Assembly (NCBI GenBank): GCA_028289565.1 | Contig: JANQPE010000031.1 | Coordinates: 1 to 45,497, forward strand | DNA length: 45,497 bases | From: Parerythrobacter sp. | GTDB lineage: Bacteria > Pseudomonadota > Alphaproteobacteria > Sphingomonadales > Sphingomonadaceae | Direction: 5' to 3' | Shown: positions 34,387-44,530 of the stretch, in pieces | How the letters are laid out: each line of letters begins with the position of its first letter | Position numbering within the stretch: position 1 is the first letter of the stretch | The notes under the pieces: model-generated | What the model was told of the DNA's origin: nothing | What the model saw: only the letters and a program-made list of their open reading frames with translations | Database searches by the model: none | Translations under genes and position numbers: made by a program

Positions 34387-35514
34387 CTAGGTCCCCGGCA
34401 AGCCACCGAAATCGGTCAACGCCGCATCGCGCATCCCGCGCCAGACATTGCGTGCCTGGACCGTCTCGAACACATCGTGGACGCGCAGGAACTGAACGCC
34501 CGCATCCAAGCCCGTGACGGCCAGCGCGACACTGCCGCCCACCCGTTCGTGTGCCGGCACTTCGTTGCTGAGCGCGCCGATCATTCGCTTGCGGCTCGCC
34601 CCGAGCAGCAGCGGCTGACCAAGCGCGTGGAATAGTGGCAGGGCATTGAGCAAGGCGAGATTGTCGGCCAGCGACTTGCCGAACCCGATGCCAGGATCGA
34701 GCACGATGTTCTCACGCGTGACACCCGCCTCCACCGCCGCATCGCGCCGCGCCCGCAGCCAGTCGAACACGTCGAACACGACATTGGTATAGCCGGCATC
34801 GGCATGGAGGTCATCGCCTTCGCTCCCTTGTTTTCCTGGCGCATGCATCAGTACGACCGGACAGCCGCGCGCAGCCACCAGGTCGAGGCTGCGCGGATCG
34901 TGGCGCAGCGCCGAGACATCGTTGATCACATGCGCACCTGCATCAAGCGCCGCTTCCATCACTGCCGGACGGCGCGTATCGACGCTGATCGCGGCGCCCA
35001 TCGCAGCGCAGTATTCGACCGCTGGGATGACCCGCTCCAATTCGTCACCCTCCCATACGGCGGGCGCCCCAGGACGCGTGCTCTCGCCACCGATATCGAC
35101 CAGTGCGGCACCGGCTTCGAGCATGGCCGCGGCATGTTCACGCCCGTCTTCGGGCCGGTCGAGGAACTTGCCTCCATCGGAGAAGCTGTCAGGCGTGACG
35201 TTGAGGATGCCCACCACCTGCGGCTGGTCGAGCCGCACGGTCCGCTGGCCCAGTTCCAGCGGCGGGTGCACGCGCGCAAGGTCGGCCCATTGCGCCTGCG
35301 CCTCCACCACGCATTCCTCCGACAGATTCGCCAGCACCTCGTCGATGGTATCGGTCGAGGCAAGCCATCGCTCGACCACCATGCCATCGCGCCGCAGGAT
35401 CACCGCAAACCGGCTCGCATAGATCATCCCGCCCGCAATGCGGATCGCGTTCCCGTGCTCGCTTTGCGGCGCGGGAGCGAAACCGATCGGGCAGATGTAG
35501 ACGCGGTCAGTCAT
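34387..35514 (-). CDS. folP: Dihydropteroate synthase with N-terminal extension
   Basis: 375 residues. The catalytic TIM barrel starts at about residue 96 with VGILNVTPDSFSDGG (pterin/pABA site), then DIGGESTRPGA, INDVSALRHD, DPGIGFGKS and GASRKRMIG. It joins pABA to dihydropterin pyrophosphate in folate synthesis and is the sulfonamide target. The extra 95 N-terminal residues contain no motif I recognise. The loop normally MHMRG-like reads MHAPGKQGSEG. Its upstream region holds a 14-base palindrome (35546-35559). First gene of a three-gene unit. Confidence 0.94.
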   Translation of the reverse strand: MTDRVYICPIGFAPAPQSEHGNAIRIAGGMIYASRFAVILRRDGMVVERWLASTDTIDEVLANLSEECVVEAQAQWADLARVHPPLELGQRTVRLDQPQVVGILNVTPDSFSDGGKFLDRPEDGREHAAAMLEAGAALVDIGGESTRPGAPAVWEGDELERVIPAVEYCAAMGAAISVDTRRPAVMEAALDAGAHVINDVSALRHDPRSLDLVAARGCPVVLMHAPGKQGSEGDDLHADAGYTNVVFDVFDWLRARRDAAVEAGVTRENIVLDPGIGFGKSLADNLALLNALPLFHALGQPLLLGASRKRMIGALSNEVPAHERVGGSVALAVTGLDAGVQFLRVHDVFETVQARNVWRGMRDAALTDFGGLPGT

Positions 35515-35545
35515 CGAGCTTCACCTGCGACGTGACAATGAGACA

Positions 35546-35559
35546 TGGACCACGGTCCA
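35546..35559. promoter_or_regulatory. Perfect 14-base palindrome upstream of folP
   Basis: TGGACC-AC-GGTCCA lies 32 bases upstream of the folP start, in the 253-base divergent region shared with the S41-like gene. It is a perfect dyad suitable for a dimeric regulator. No known operator is recognised. The rest of the gap, 35560-35767, holds nothing I can identify. Confidence 0.35.
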
Positions 35560-35767
35560 GAAGGAAAAAATTTGGCGGGCTACCGGTCCGACGAGGCAAG
35601 AGACAATTCGCGGTCATCCGCACCGCCTAGCGCGTGATCGCGATGTAGGACAGTGTTGGCCTCAAACTTTCCCATAAGCATCCTTCCCGTGGCTCATCTA
35701 ACAAGACGGCCCGAACCAATCTGCTCGATATCCGGTTGATCTCAAGCGATTTTCGCATACACTCCCT

Positions 35768-38403
<2,636 letters not shown>

Positions 38404-38434
38404 TCATTCCCCCGTCTCTACTTATCCACAGGGT

Positions 38435-38586
38435 GAGTCCAAGAGGACTCCGCGTCAAGGAATGAATCATCGGCGATCATGGTTAACACCACCCTAATCG
38501 TGAAAGAACGAAAAGAGTCCCCCACAAGATATTGAGACTCGCCCATTTTGTGGACTCAATATGATGCGGTGTTGCGCGAAGGACTC
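38435..38586 (-). promoter_or_regulatory. GANTC cluster with CtrA-like box upstream of ccrM
   Basis: Seven GANTC sites are present: 38435-38439, 38446-38450, 38464-38468, 38515-38519, 38536-38540, 38553-38557 and 38582-38586. About 0.5 would be expected by chance in 152 bases. On the ccrM strand TTAG-GGTGGTG-TTAACC (38481-38497) matches the CtrA consensus TTAA-N7-TTAA with one mismatch. Sites are seen; methylation-sensitive, CtrA-dependent control is inferred from Caulobacter. Confidence 0.7.
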
Positions 38587-38602
38587 GGAGTTGCGCCGAT
38601 CG

Positions 38603-39526
38603 TCAGGCGAACAGCACTGCGACATAGGCCGCGAACGTGGCGACCAGCACGATACCGATGATCCGGCCGATACGCTTCGCCCGCCACAGCACCAGGGCCA
38701 GCACCGATGCCGCCAGGACCAGCAGCGGCAATTCGAAATCGGTCAACTCCGTTGGCAATGGACCCGGTGCGATCACCATCGTCGTGCCACCGATCAGCAA
38801 TATGTTGTAGATGTTCGATCCAACGACATTACCCAACGCGAGTCCCGGCTTCCCGCGGAATGCGGCCGCGATCGACGCTGCGAGTTCGGGCAGCGAGGTT
38901 CCCACGGCGACGACCGTGAGGCCAATCACCGTCTCGCTCACGCCGGCAAGCCGCGCAAGGTCGATCGCGCCCGTGACAAGCGCCTGACCGCCGACAACCA
39001 GCGCCGCGAGCCCGGCCAGGAATGCCAGCATCGCAAGCCCGATATGCAGCGGCGGAGAGCCGTCCGCTTCGCCCTCTTCCTGTGCACGGGGGTGATTGTA
39101 TCGCCAATAGACATAGGCGACGATCGCCAGCAGCAGTGCGATGCCGGTCCACGTTCCAGAAAGTTGCAACCATGCCAGCATCGCCAGAATCACGGTCGCC
39201 ACCAATGCGACATTGGCATCGCGGCGGCCGAGGCCCGTCAGTGCGATCGGCATCACCACGGCTGTCACGCCAAGGATCAGCAATGAGTTCGACAGGTTCG
39301 AACCGACGATATTGCCCCAGGCGATACCCGGGGAGCCGAGCAGCGCCGCTTCGACGCTTGCCACCATTTCCGGCATCGATGTCGCAAAACCGACGATGAC
39401 CAATCCCGTCACCAGGTTGGATACGCCGAGCCGCCGGGCGATGCCGACCGAACCCCGGACCAGGAAGTCACCGCCCAGGGCGAGCCCGAAAAGGCCCGCC
39501 AGGACCAGCAATATCGCACTTTCCAT
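38603..39526 (-). CDS. Calcium/sodium antiporter (CaCA family, YrbG-like)
   Basis: 307 residues with about ten hydrophobic helices and the two inverted alpha-repeats of CaCA exchangers: GFATSMPEMVASVEAALLG...GNIVGSNLSN and AVGTSLPELAASIAAAFRG...GNVVGSNIYN. The acidic residues and Ser/Asn in these repeats bind the cation. It exchanges Ca2+ for Na+ or H+ at the inner membrane. It overlaps the nhaA stop by one base, so it is co-translated with the sodium/proton antiporter, a sensible pair for a marine or saline habitat. Confidence 0.92.
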   Translation of the reverse strand: MESAILLVLAGLFGLALGGDFLVRGSVGIARRLGVSNLVTGLVIVGFATSMPEMVASVEAALLGSPGIAWGNIVGSNLSNSLLILGVTAVVMPIALTGLGRRDANVALVATVILAMLAWLQLSGTWTGIALLLAIVAYVYWRYNHPRAQEEGEADGSPPLHIGLAMLAFLAGLAALVVGGQALVTGAIDLARLAGVSETVIGLTVVAVGTSLPELAASIAAAFRGKPGLALGNVVGSNIYNILLIGGTTMVIAPGPLPTELTDFELPLLVLAASVLALVLWRAKRIGRIIGIVLVATFAAYVAVLFA

Positions 39527-40710
39527 CAGGCGGGCTTACCCGCCGCGCGCAAGATGGCAACCCCGGCCATTGCGGCGACCAGCGAGCCGCTGAGCACGCC
39601 CAGTTTGACCGCGTCGATCTGCTCGGGCGAGGCAAAGGCGAGATTACCGATGAACAGGCTCATGGTGAAGCCGATACCGGCAATCAGCGACAGGCCCCAG
39701 ATCTGGCGCCAGCCGATCGCTTCGGGCATGCTCGAGATCCCGGTCTTGACGGCAAGCCAGGCAAACCCGGCGATGCCGAGCTGCTTGCCGATCAACAGGC
39801 CGAGCGCGATACCGAGCGGCAGCGGCGCGACCAGCGCCGAGGGTTCGAGTCCGGTCAGGGTCACCCCGGCATTGGCCAGGGCGAAGATCGGCACCACCAG
39901 GAATGCTACCCACGGGTGAAGCGCGTGCTCCATATGCTCAAGCACGGCCTCGCCCCTGCGGTCGACAACAGGCACGGTCATCGCCAGCGCGACACCAGCC
40001 AGCGTCGCATGGACACCCGATTTGAGCACGAAAAACCACAATACGATGCCAAGCATGACATAGGGCATCGACGAGCCGACCCGCGCCCGTCCGATCAGGG
40101 CAAGCAAGGTCAGCACGGCTCCACCGGCGGCCAGCATCCCCAGCTCGACCCCCGGGGTGTAGAACAGCGCAATAATCGCGATCGCGCCGATGTCGTCGAT
40201 CACGGCGATCGCCAGCAACAGCGCCTTGAGCGCCACAGGCACGCGGCTGCCGAGCAGCGCCAGAATGCCCAGCGCGAAGGCGATATCGGTAGCCGCCGGA
40301 ATCGCCCAGCCATTCAGGTTTTCCGGCGTGTTCCAGTTGACCACCAGAAACACTAGCGCCGGCATCGCCATCCCGCCGAGCGCGGCGAAAAGCGGCAGCG
40401 AGGACTGCTTCCAGCTCGAAAGCTGCCCGGTCAGCATTTCGCGTTTTACTTCGAGGCCGATGAGAAAGAAAAACAGCGCCATCAGCCCGTCATTGATCCA
40501 CAGCAAGGCCGGCTTTTCGATCCCCGCTCCGCCTACGGTAATGGCGATTTCGGTATTCAGCGCCGCGAAATAGGCTCCGGATAGCGGGCTATTGGCCAGA
40601 AGCAGGGCCAGCATCGCAGCGGCCATCAGCACGAGACCGCCCGCACTTTCCTGTTTGAGGAAATCGCGCAACGCCTGAGTAGCGGCAACTGCGATACGAG
40701 GCGGATTCAT
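39526..40710 (-). CDS. nhaA: Na+/H+ antiporter NhaA
   Basis: 394 residues, the usual NhaA length, with about twelve helices. Diagnostic segments include FFLIGLEVKREMLTGQLSS, GGMAMPALVF and AATDIAFALGILALLGSRVPVALK with VIDDIGAIAIIALFYT, where the two Asp of DD act in ion exchange. GAGGAAG upstream of the ATG is a good ribosome site. The 227-base region toward the ydcH-type gene holds hairpins and a TTGACA hexamer. First gene of a unit with the CaCA antiporter. Confidence 0.95.
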   Translation of the reverse strand: MNPPRIAVAATQALRDFLKQESAGGLVLMAAAMLALLLANSPLSGAYFAALNTEIAITVGGAGIEKPALLWINDGLMALFFFLIGLEVKREMLTGQLSSWKQSSLPLFAALGGMAMPALVFLVVNWNTPENLNGWAIPAATDIAFALGILALLGSRVPVALKALLLAIAVIDDIGAIAIIALFYTPGVELGMLAAGGAVLTLLALIGRARVGSSMPYVMLGIVLWFFVLKSGVHATLAGVALAMTVPVVDRRGEAVLEHMEHALHPWVAFLVVPIFALANAGVTLTGLEPSALVAPLPLGIALGLLIGKQLGIAGFAWLAVKTGISSMPEAIGWRQIWGLSLIAGIGFTMSLFIGNLAFASPEQIDAVKLGVLSGSLVAAMAGVAILRAAGKPA

Positions 40711-40750
40711 TATGGTTCTTCCTCAATTGACCGAGGTTGCCGGCCGTTTT

Positions 40751-40756
40751 TGTCAA
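40751..40756 (-). promoter_or_regulatory. Possible -35 hexamer for nhaA
   Basis: TTGACA on the nhaA strand, inside the 13-base palindrome TTTTTG-T-CAAAAA (40747-40759), about 41 bases before the nhaA start. No convincing -10 element lies 16-18 bases downstream (CGGTCA at 17), so this is a weak call. A T-rich dyad here could equally be an operator. Confidence 0.3.
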
Positions 40757-40773
40757 AAATCATTGTTCCTGTC

Positions 40774-40846
40774 CCCTTCGGGCAAGGACACACTGCCACG
40801 GCCTCCCCCGCGAGGAGGGGAGTGGAACAGCCCTTGCCCGGAAGGG
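40774..40846. repeat. Intergenic hairpin in the nhaA leader
   Basis: CCCTTCGGGCAAGG (40774-40787) pairs with CCTTGCCCGGAAGGG (40832-40846) with a single bulge. Smaller stems nest inside, such as CCTCC with GGAGG around 40802-40819. It lies between the ydcH-type gene and nhaA and may be a degenerate mobile palindrome. Confidence 0.5.
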
Positions 40847-40878
40847 ATGAACTCCAAAAAATCTCCTGACCTCTTGGC

Positions 40879-40932
40879 GGCGGCGACACCCGGCTGTGTG
40901 ATGGGAGGGGAGGCAATCCGCGTGTCGCCGCC
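40879..40932. repeat. Inverted repeat just after the ydcH-type gene
   Basis: GGCGGCGACAC (40879-40889) and GTGTCGCCGCC (40922-40932) are perfect 11-base arms around a 32-base loop, starting five bases after the stop of the 57-residue gene. A six-base T-run on that strand comes about 18 bases later, too far for a classic intrinsic terminator. A 3'-end role is likely but unproven. Confidence 0.5.
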
Positions 40933-40937
40933 TTCGA

Positions 40938-41111
40938 TCAGCGCGCCATGTCGGGATCGCGTCGCTGAAGTTGCGCGATCCGGTCCTTGAGGCGAAGCCG
41001 GATGCGCTTGAGAAGCTTGAGGCCTTCCTGCCGTCCGGCCGCTTTGCTGGTGTCAATCAGACGGTCGATGCGCCGATGACGGCGGCGGAGATTGTCGAGA
41101 TGCGTGCTCAT
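40938..41111 (-). CDS. YdcH/DUF465 family protein
   Basis: 57-residue protein, almost entirely charged helix: MSTHLDNLRRRHRRIDRLID, then LKLLKRIRLRLKDRIAQLQR and an acidic/Met tail. This length and the L-x6-H-x3-(I/L)D pattern are those of the YdcH/DUF465 family, small antiparallel coiled-coil proteins of unknown function. GAAGGGA lies about eight bases before the ATG. It is followed by a perfect inverted repeat and stands alone, divergent from the OxyR-like regulator. Confidence 0.85.
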   Translation of the reverse strand: MSTHLDNLRRRHRRIDRLIDTSKAAGRQEGLKLLKRIRLRLKDRIAQLQRRDPDMAR

Positions 41112-41205
41112 ACCCGTTTCCCTTCACGAAGAACTGTATCCCTGTTGGCCAGGGATATGAGGCATCCAGAACGATAACTCCAATTGAAAGATGAGTAAGA
41201 ATTCG

Positions 41206-41220
41206 ATAGATATTATCTAT
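41206..41220. promoter_or_regulatory. OxyR-type half-site ATAG-N7-CTAT at the regulator start
   Basis: ATAG (41206-41209) and CTAT (41217-41220) are spaced by seven bases, and the whole GATAGAT-ATT-ATCTATC (41205-41221) is a perfect dyad. It ends one base before the ATG of the LysR gene. ATAG-N7-CTAT is the OxyR repeat unit. A second unit seven bases upstream is not well conserved. Autoregulation is inferred. Confidence 0.6.
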
Positions 41221-41221
41221 C

Positions 41222-42121
41222 ATGCCGTCGCTTCGTCAGTTGGAATATCTGGTCGCTCTCGCCGACACGCTGCATTTCCGGCGTGCGGCGGATCAGGCAA
41301 ACGTCACCCAGCCGACCCTGAGCCAGCAACTGAAGGAATTGGAAGCGCGTCTCGGTGTCACCTTGGTTGAGCGCAGCCGCCCTGTGCAGTTGACTCCCGC
41401 CGGCCGCGACATCGCCGAACGGGCCCGGCGCGTACTGGTCGGTGTGCTGGAACTGAAGCAGGCGGCGGAACGCAGCCGGGAGGCCTTTGCCGGAACCATC
41501 CGGCTAGGCGTGACACCGACACTCGGCCCCTATCTCATGCCCCCGGCGATCACCCGCCTGCACCGCGACCACCCTGATCTGCGCCTCTATATTCGCGAAG
41601 GAATTCCCGACGACCAATTCGCCGAATTGCAAAGTGGAACACTGGATATGATTATCGCTCCACTACCCGTACCAGGTGCGGAACTGGACATCGAACCGCT
41701 GTTTTGCGAACCGCTTCAACTGGTCGGTGCACCCGACGATACACGATTTTCCAAGATCAGGCAGAGCAAGAGCGATTTCGCCGGCGCTCCGATTCTTTCG
41801 CTTGATCGGCGCCATCACTTCCATCGCCAGGCTGAAGCGATTTGTGCCGAACTGGGCGCGGAATTGCTGCGCGACTACGAGGGAACCAGTCTCGACAGCC
41901 TGCGACAGATGGCCGGTTCGGGACTCGGGCTGGCCTTGCTGCCCGAACTCTATCTGCGCTCCGAGACCGGTGGCGAGGAAATGGTATCGCGTTTCCGGAT
42001 AGAAGGCTGGTCCGCCACGCGCTCCATCGCCGCCTGCTGGCGCAGGGGTGCAGCCTACGCCGGCACTTACCGAAAGATAGCCGAAGCAGTTGCCATCGAA
42101 GCTCGCGAGCAGCTCGCCTAG
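41222..42121 (+). CDS. OxyR-like LysR regulator lacking the peroxidatic cysteine
   Basis: 299 residues: winged HTH at 1-60 (LRQLEYLVALADTLHFRRAA, NVTQPTLSQQLKELEARLG) and a LysR effector domain closely following OxyR in length and order. In E. coli OxyR, Cys199 (GHCLRD) is oxidised by peroxide and joins Cys208. Here residue 199 is His (RHHFHR) and Cys208 is kept (AICAEL). Peroxide sensing by the standard disulfide is therefore unlikely. No Shine-Dalgarno precedes the ATG; a palindrome abuts it, suggesting a leaderless or very short-leader transcript. It overlaps rnhB by four bases convergently. Confidence 0.87.
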   Translation: MPSLRQLEYLVALADTLHFRRAADQANVTQPTLSQQLKELEARLGVTLVERSRPVQLTPAGRDIAERARRVLVGVLELKQAAERSREAFAGTIRLGVTPTLGPYLMPPAITRLHRDHPDLRLYIREGIPDDQFAELQSGTLDMIIAPLPVPGAELDIEPLFCEPLQLVGAPDDTRFSKIRQSKSDFAGAPILSLDRRHHFHRQAEAICAELGAELLRDYEGTSLDSLRQMAGSGLGLALLPELYLRSETGGEEMVSRFRIEGWSATRSIAACWRRGAAYAGTYRKIAEAVAIEAREQLA

Positions 42122-42747
42122 AGCAGCTCCAACTGCGCGACCGGTGCGAAACTGCGCCGGTGCAGGGGTGTCGGCCCGTTGATGCGCAAGGCTTCCATAT
42201 GCTCGCGCGTGCCATAACCCTTGTTACGTTCCCAGCCATAGTGGGGGTGTTCCCGTGCAGCCTCGCACATCAACCGGTCGCGCCATTCCTTAGCTACGAT
42301 CGAAGCGGCGGAGATGGCGGGTTCGAGGGCATCGCCGCCAATGATGGCGCGGGCAGGCCAATGCCATCCGTCGCAGCGACCATCCGGCGTCATATTGCCG
42401 TCGATCAGGACCATTTCGGGTCCGACCCCCATTCGTTCGCACAAAGCGCCAACGGCACGCGTCATCGCCAGCATGGTCGCAGCGAAGACATTGATCCGAT
42501 CGATTTCGGCGGGTTCGACCAGGGCGACGGCCCAAGAGCACGAGGCGCGAATCTCCGCGTCGAGCCGGGCGCGGCGTTTGGCCGAAATCCTCTTGGAATC
42601 GTCCAATCCTTGCGGACATGGCTTGCATAGCACCACCGCTGCGGCCACAACGGGGCCGGCCAACGGGCCGCGCCCAGCCTCGTCCACTCCGACGACAAGC
42701 GGCGCTTCACACAAACCAGTTTCGGGAGTTGCAGACCAGATGGACAC
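42118..42747 (-). CDS. rnhB: Ribonuclease HII
   Basis: 209 residues from the chosen GTG. RNase HII removes RNA from RNA-DNA hybrids and misincorporated ribonucleotides. Motifs: GVDEAGRGPLAGPV (DE at 22-23), LDDSKRISAKRR, LIDGN and SAASIVAKEWRD, giving the acidic catalytic set. The GTG at 42747 has GAGG about 13 bases upstream; a TTG at 42714 is the alternative. A start at 42954 would add 69 residues antisense to the sugar dehydrogenase, with no family match. With the GTG start the 5' end overlaps the divergent dehydrogenase gene by eight bases. Confidence 0.92.
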   Translation of the reverse strand: MSIWSATPETGLCEAPLVVGVDEAGRGPLAGPVVAAAVVLCKPCPQGLDDSKRISAKRRARLDAEIRASCSWAVALVEPAEIDRINVFAATMLAMTRAVGALCERMGVGPEMVLIDGNMTPDGRCDGWHWPARAIIGGDALEPAISAASIVAKEWRDRLMCEAAREHPHYGWERNKGYGTREHMEALRINGPTPLHRRSFAPVAQLELL

Positions 42748-43900
42748 CAAGAGAACCCTCGCTACCTTCCTATCGCCGCTTGTCCTCGTGCTCGCAAGCT
42801 GTGGGACCGACGGATATGGGGACAGCGCCAATGCGACCGTCGTAGCCGGTACGCCTGCCGGAACGGTCGGCCCGTTCGCCGTGGCCGAGCATGGTACGTT
42901 CGACGAGCCCTGGGCAGCGGCTTTCGAGCCCGACACCGGGATACTCTTCGTCACCGAAAAAGAGGGTACGATAAAGTTCTACCGGACCATGGACGGCAAG
43001 CTCGGTTCCGTTTCCGGCGTACCCGAAGTGGACTATGGTGGTCAGGGTGGCCTCGGCGACATCGCCTTTGCACCGGATTACGCGAACACCAAGGCAATCT
43101 ATCTGAGCTGGGCCGAAGCTGGCGAAGACGATACCCGCGGTGCCGCGGTCGGCCGTGGGACGCTGGCCTGCGAAACCGACGACACGTGCGAAATCCGGGA
43201 CCTGGAAGTCATCTGGCGACAGGCTCCGAAAGTAACCGGGCGCGGCCATTATTCGCACCGCATCGCCTTCTCGCCGGACGGACAATATCTGTACGTCTCA
43301 AGCGGCGATCGGCAGAAGATGGACCCGGCGCAGGATACGTCGAACACACTCGGCACAATCGTTCGCCTCAACCTCGACGGGACGCCTGCAGAGGGCAATC
43401 CGGTCGCAGCCAACCAGGAAATCTGGTCCTACGGCCACCGCAATGTCCTGGGTATCGGTTTCGATGCGGAAGGGCGGCTGTGGGATGTCGAACACGGTCC
43501 CGCGGGTGGCGACGAATTCAACCTCGTTCGGGCTGGCGCGAATTACGGCTGGCCAGTCGTGTCGGACGGCAATCACTATGACGGCGACAATATCCCCGAC
43601 AATGCGACCCGGCCCGACCTCGCCCAATCGGCCCTCACCTGGACACCGGTTATCGCGCCGGGCGGCATGACCTTCTATCGCGGCGACCTGTTTGCCGACT
43701 GGAAGGGAACCGCGTTGATCGCGGGCATGGCAAGCAATGCGCTGGTCCATGTCGCGGTGGACGGCGAGACGGCTCGCGAGACGGCTCGCTACGAGTTCGA
43801 CAACCGGATCCGTGCTGTCACAGAGGCCAGCGACGGCGCGTTATGGGTACTCGAGGACGGCGAGGATGGCCGCTTGCTGCGCCTGACCCCGGCAAGCTGA
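42740..43900 (+). CDS. PQQ-dependent sugar dehydrogenase, predicted lipoprotein
   Basis: 386 residues. MDTKRTLATFLSPLVLVLASC gives a lipobox LASC with Cys21, so it should be anchored on the periplasmic face. The six-bladed propeller of the soluble aldose/glucose dehydrogenase (GSDH/YliI) family is seen in DEPWAAAFEPDTGILFVTEKEG, GGQGGLGDIAFAPDY, GHYSHRIAFSPDG, YGHRNVLGIGFDAEGRLWDVEHGP and NYGWPVVS. It oxidises sugars with PQQ; substrate unknown. I start at the ATG at 42740; longer in-frame starts overlap rnhB. No pqq synthesis genes are nearby, so PQQ may come from outside. Confidence 0.88.
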   Translation: MDTKRTLATFLSPLVLVLASCGTDGYGDSANATVVAGTPAGTVGPFAVAEHGTFDEPWAAAFEPDTGILFVTEKEGTIKFYRTMDGKLGSVSGVPEVDYGGQGGLGDIAFAPDYANTKAIYLSWAEAGEDDTRGAAVGRGTLACETDDTCEIRDLEVIWRQAPKVTGRGHYSHRIAFSPDGQYLYVSSGDRQKMDPAQDTSNTLGTIVRLNLDGTPAEGNPVAANQEIWSYGHRNVLGIGFDAEGRLWDVEHGPAGGDEFNLVRAGANYGWPVVSDGNHYDGDNIPDNATRPDLAQSALTWTPVIAPGGMTFYRGDLFADWKGTALIAGMASNALVHVAVDGETARETARYEFDNRIRAVTEASDGALWVLEDGEDGRLLRLTPAS

Positions 43901-43964
43901 ACGCGCCTTCGCCCAAGGCAAATTTGATCGACAGCGCCTTGTCCCGCGCCTAACCGCGCCTGTC

Positions 43965-44474
43965 ATGGCAAAGCTGATCCCCCTTGCCCAGGTAGAGGCC
44001 GAGCTGGTCGAACAGTTACTCGACCGTGCCTTCGGGCCGGATCGCCACGCACGCACTGCCTATCGCATACGCGATGGCATGGAATGGCTGCCCGCGCTCA
44101 GCTTCGCGGCGCTCGACGATGACGGCTACCTTGCTGGCACCATTCAGCTATGGCCGGTCGCCCTGACCAATCCCGAAGGCCGCGCGCATCCCCTACTGAT
44201 GGTCGGCCCGGTTGCGGTATTGCCCGAGCAGCAAGGCGAAGGGTTCGGCAAGGCATTGATGCTTGCCGCGCTTGGCGCACTCGAACAGGATGGCGTGCTG
44301 CCACAAGTGATGATCGGTGATCCGGATTATTACGGACGCTTCTTCGGCTTCAGCGCCGCGTCGACCGGCAAGTGGCATTGCCCCGGTCCATTCGAGCGCG
44401 AGCGCCTGCTGGTGCGGTGCGACAATCCAGCGATCCTGCCGGAAGAAGGCATGCTGGGACCCTGGATAGCGTAA
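43965..44474 (+). CDS. GNAT family N-acetyltransferase (COG3153 type)
   Basis: 169 residues. The acetyl-CoA site VGPVAVLPEQQGEGFGKALM (V-x-P-x-x-Q/R-x-x-G-x-G/A) is clear, with later VMIGDPDYYGRFFGF typical of YhbS-like members. Substrate unknown. It starts 64 bases after the sugar dehydrogenase and is followed by a DUF1285 gene 56 bases later; a common transcript is possible. Confidence 0.88.
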   Translation: MAKLIPLAQVEAELVEQLLDRAFGPDRHARTAYRIRDGMEWLPALSFAALDDDGYLAGTIQLWPVALTNPEGRAHPLLMVGPVAVLPEQQGEGFGKALMLAALGALEQDGVLPQVMIGDPDYYGRFFGFSAASTGKWHCPGPFERERLLVRCDNPAILPEEGMLGPWIA

Positions 44475-44530
44475 ACCGCCCGTACGCGGGGAGGATTGAG
44501 TTACTCCCGTATCTCTGCCACCTCCCGACC

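Noticed and set aside
35021-35033. GCTGGGATGACCC resembling the core arm of the pntB palindrome
   Set aside because: It lies in the conserved folP coding region, has no partner arm nearby, and the match is only about ten bases.
39295-39304. GGTTCGAACC, similar to a tRNA T-arm
   Set aside because: It is inside the second cation-antiporter helix repeat, and no acceptor, D or anticodon stems surround it.
43905-43919. Possible terminator hairpin GCCTT-CGCCC-AAGGC after the sugar dehydrogenase gene
   Set aside because: The stem is only five pairs and no T-tract follows; too weak to call.
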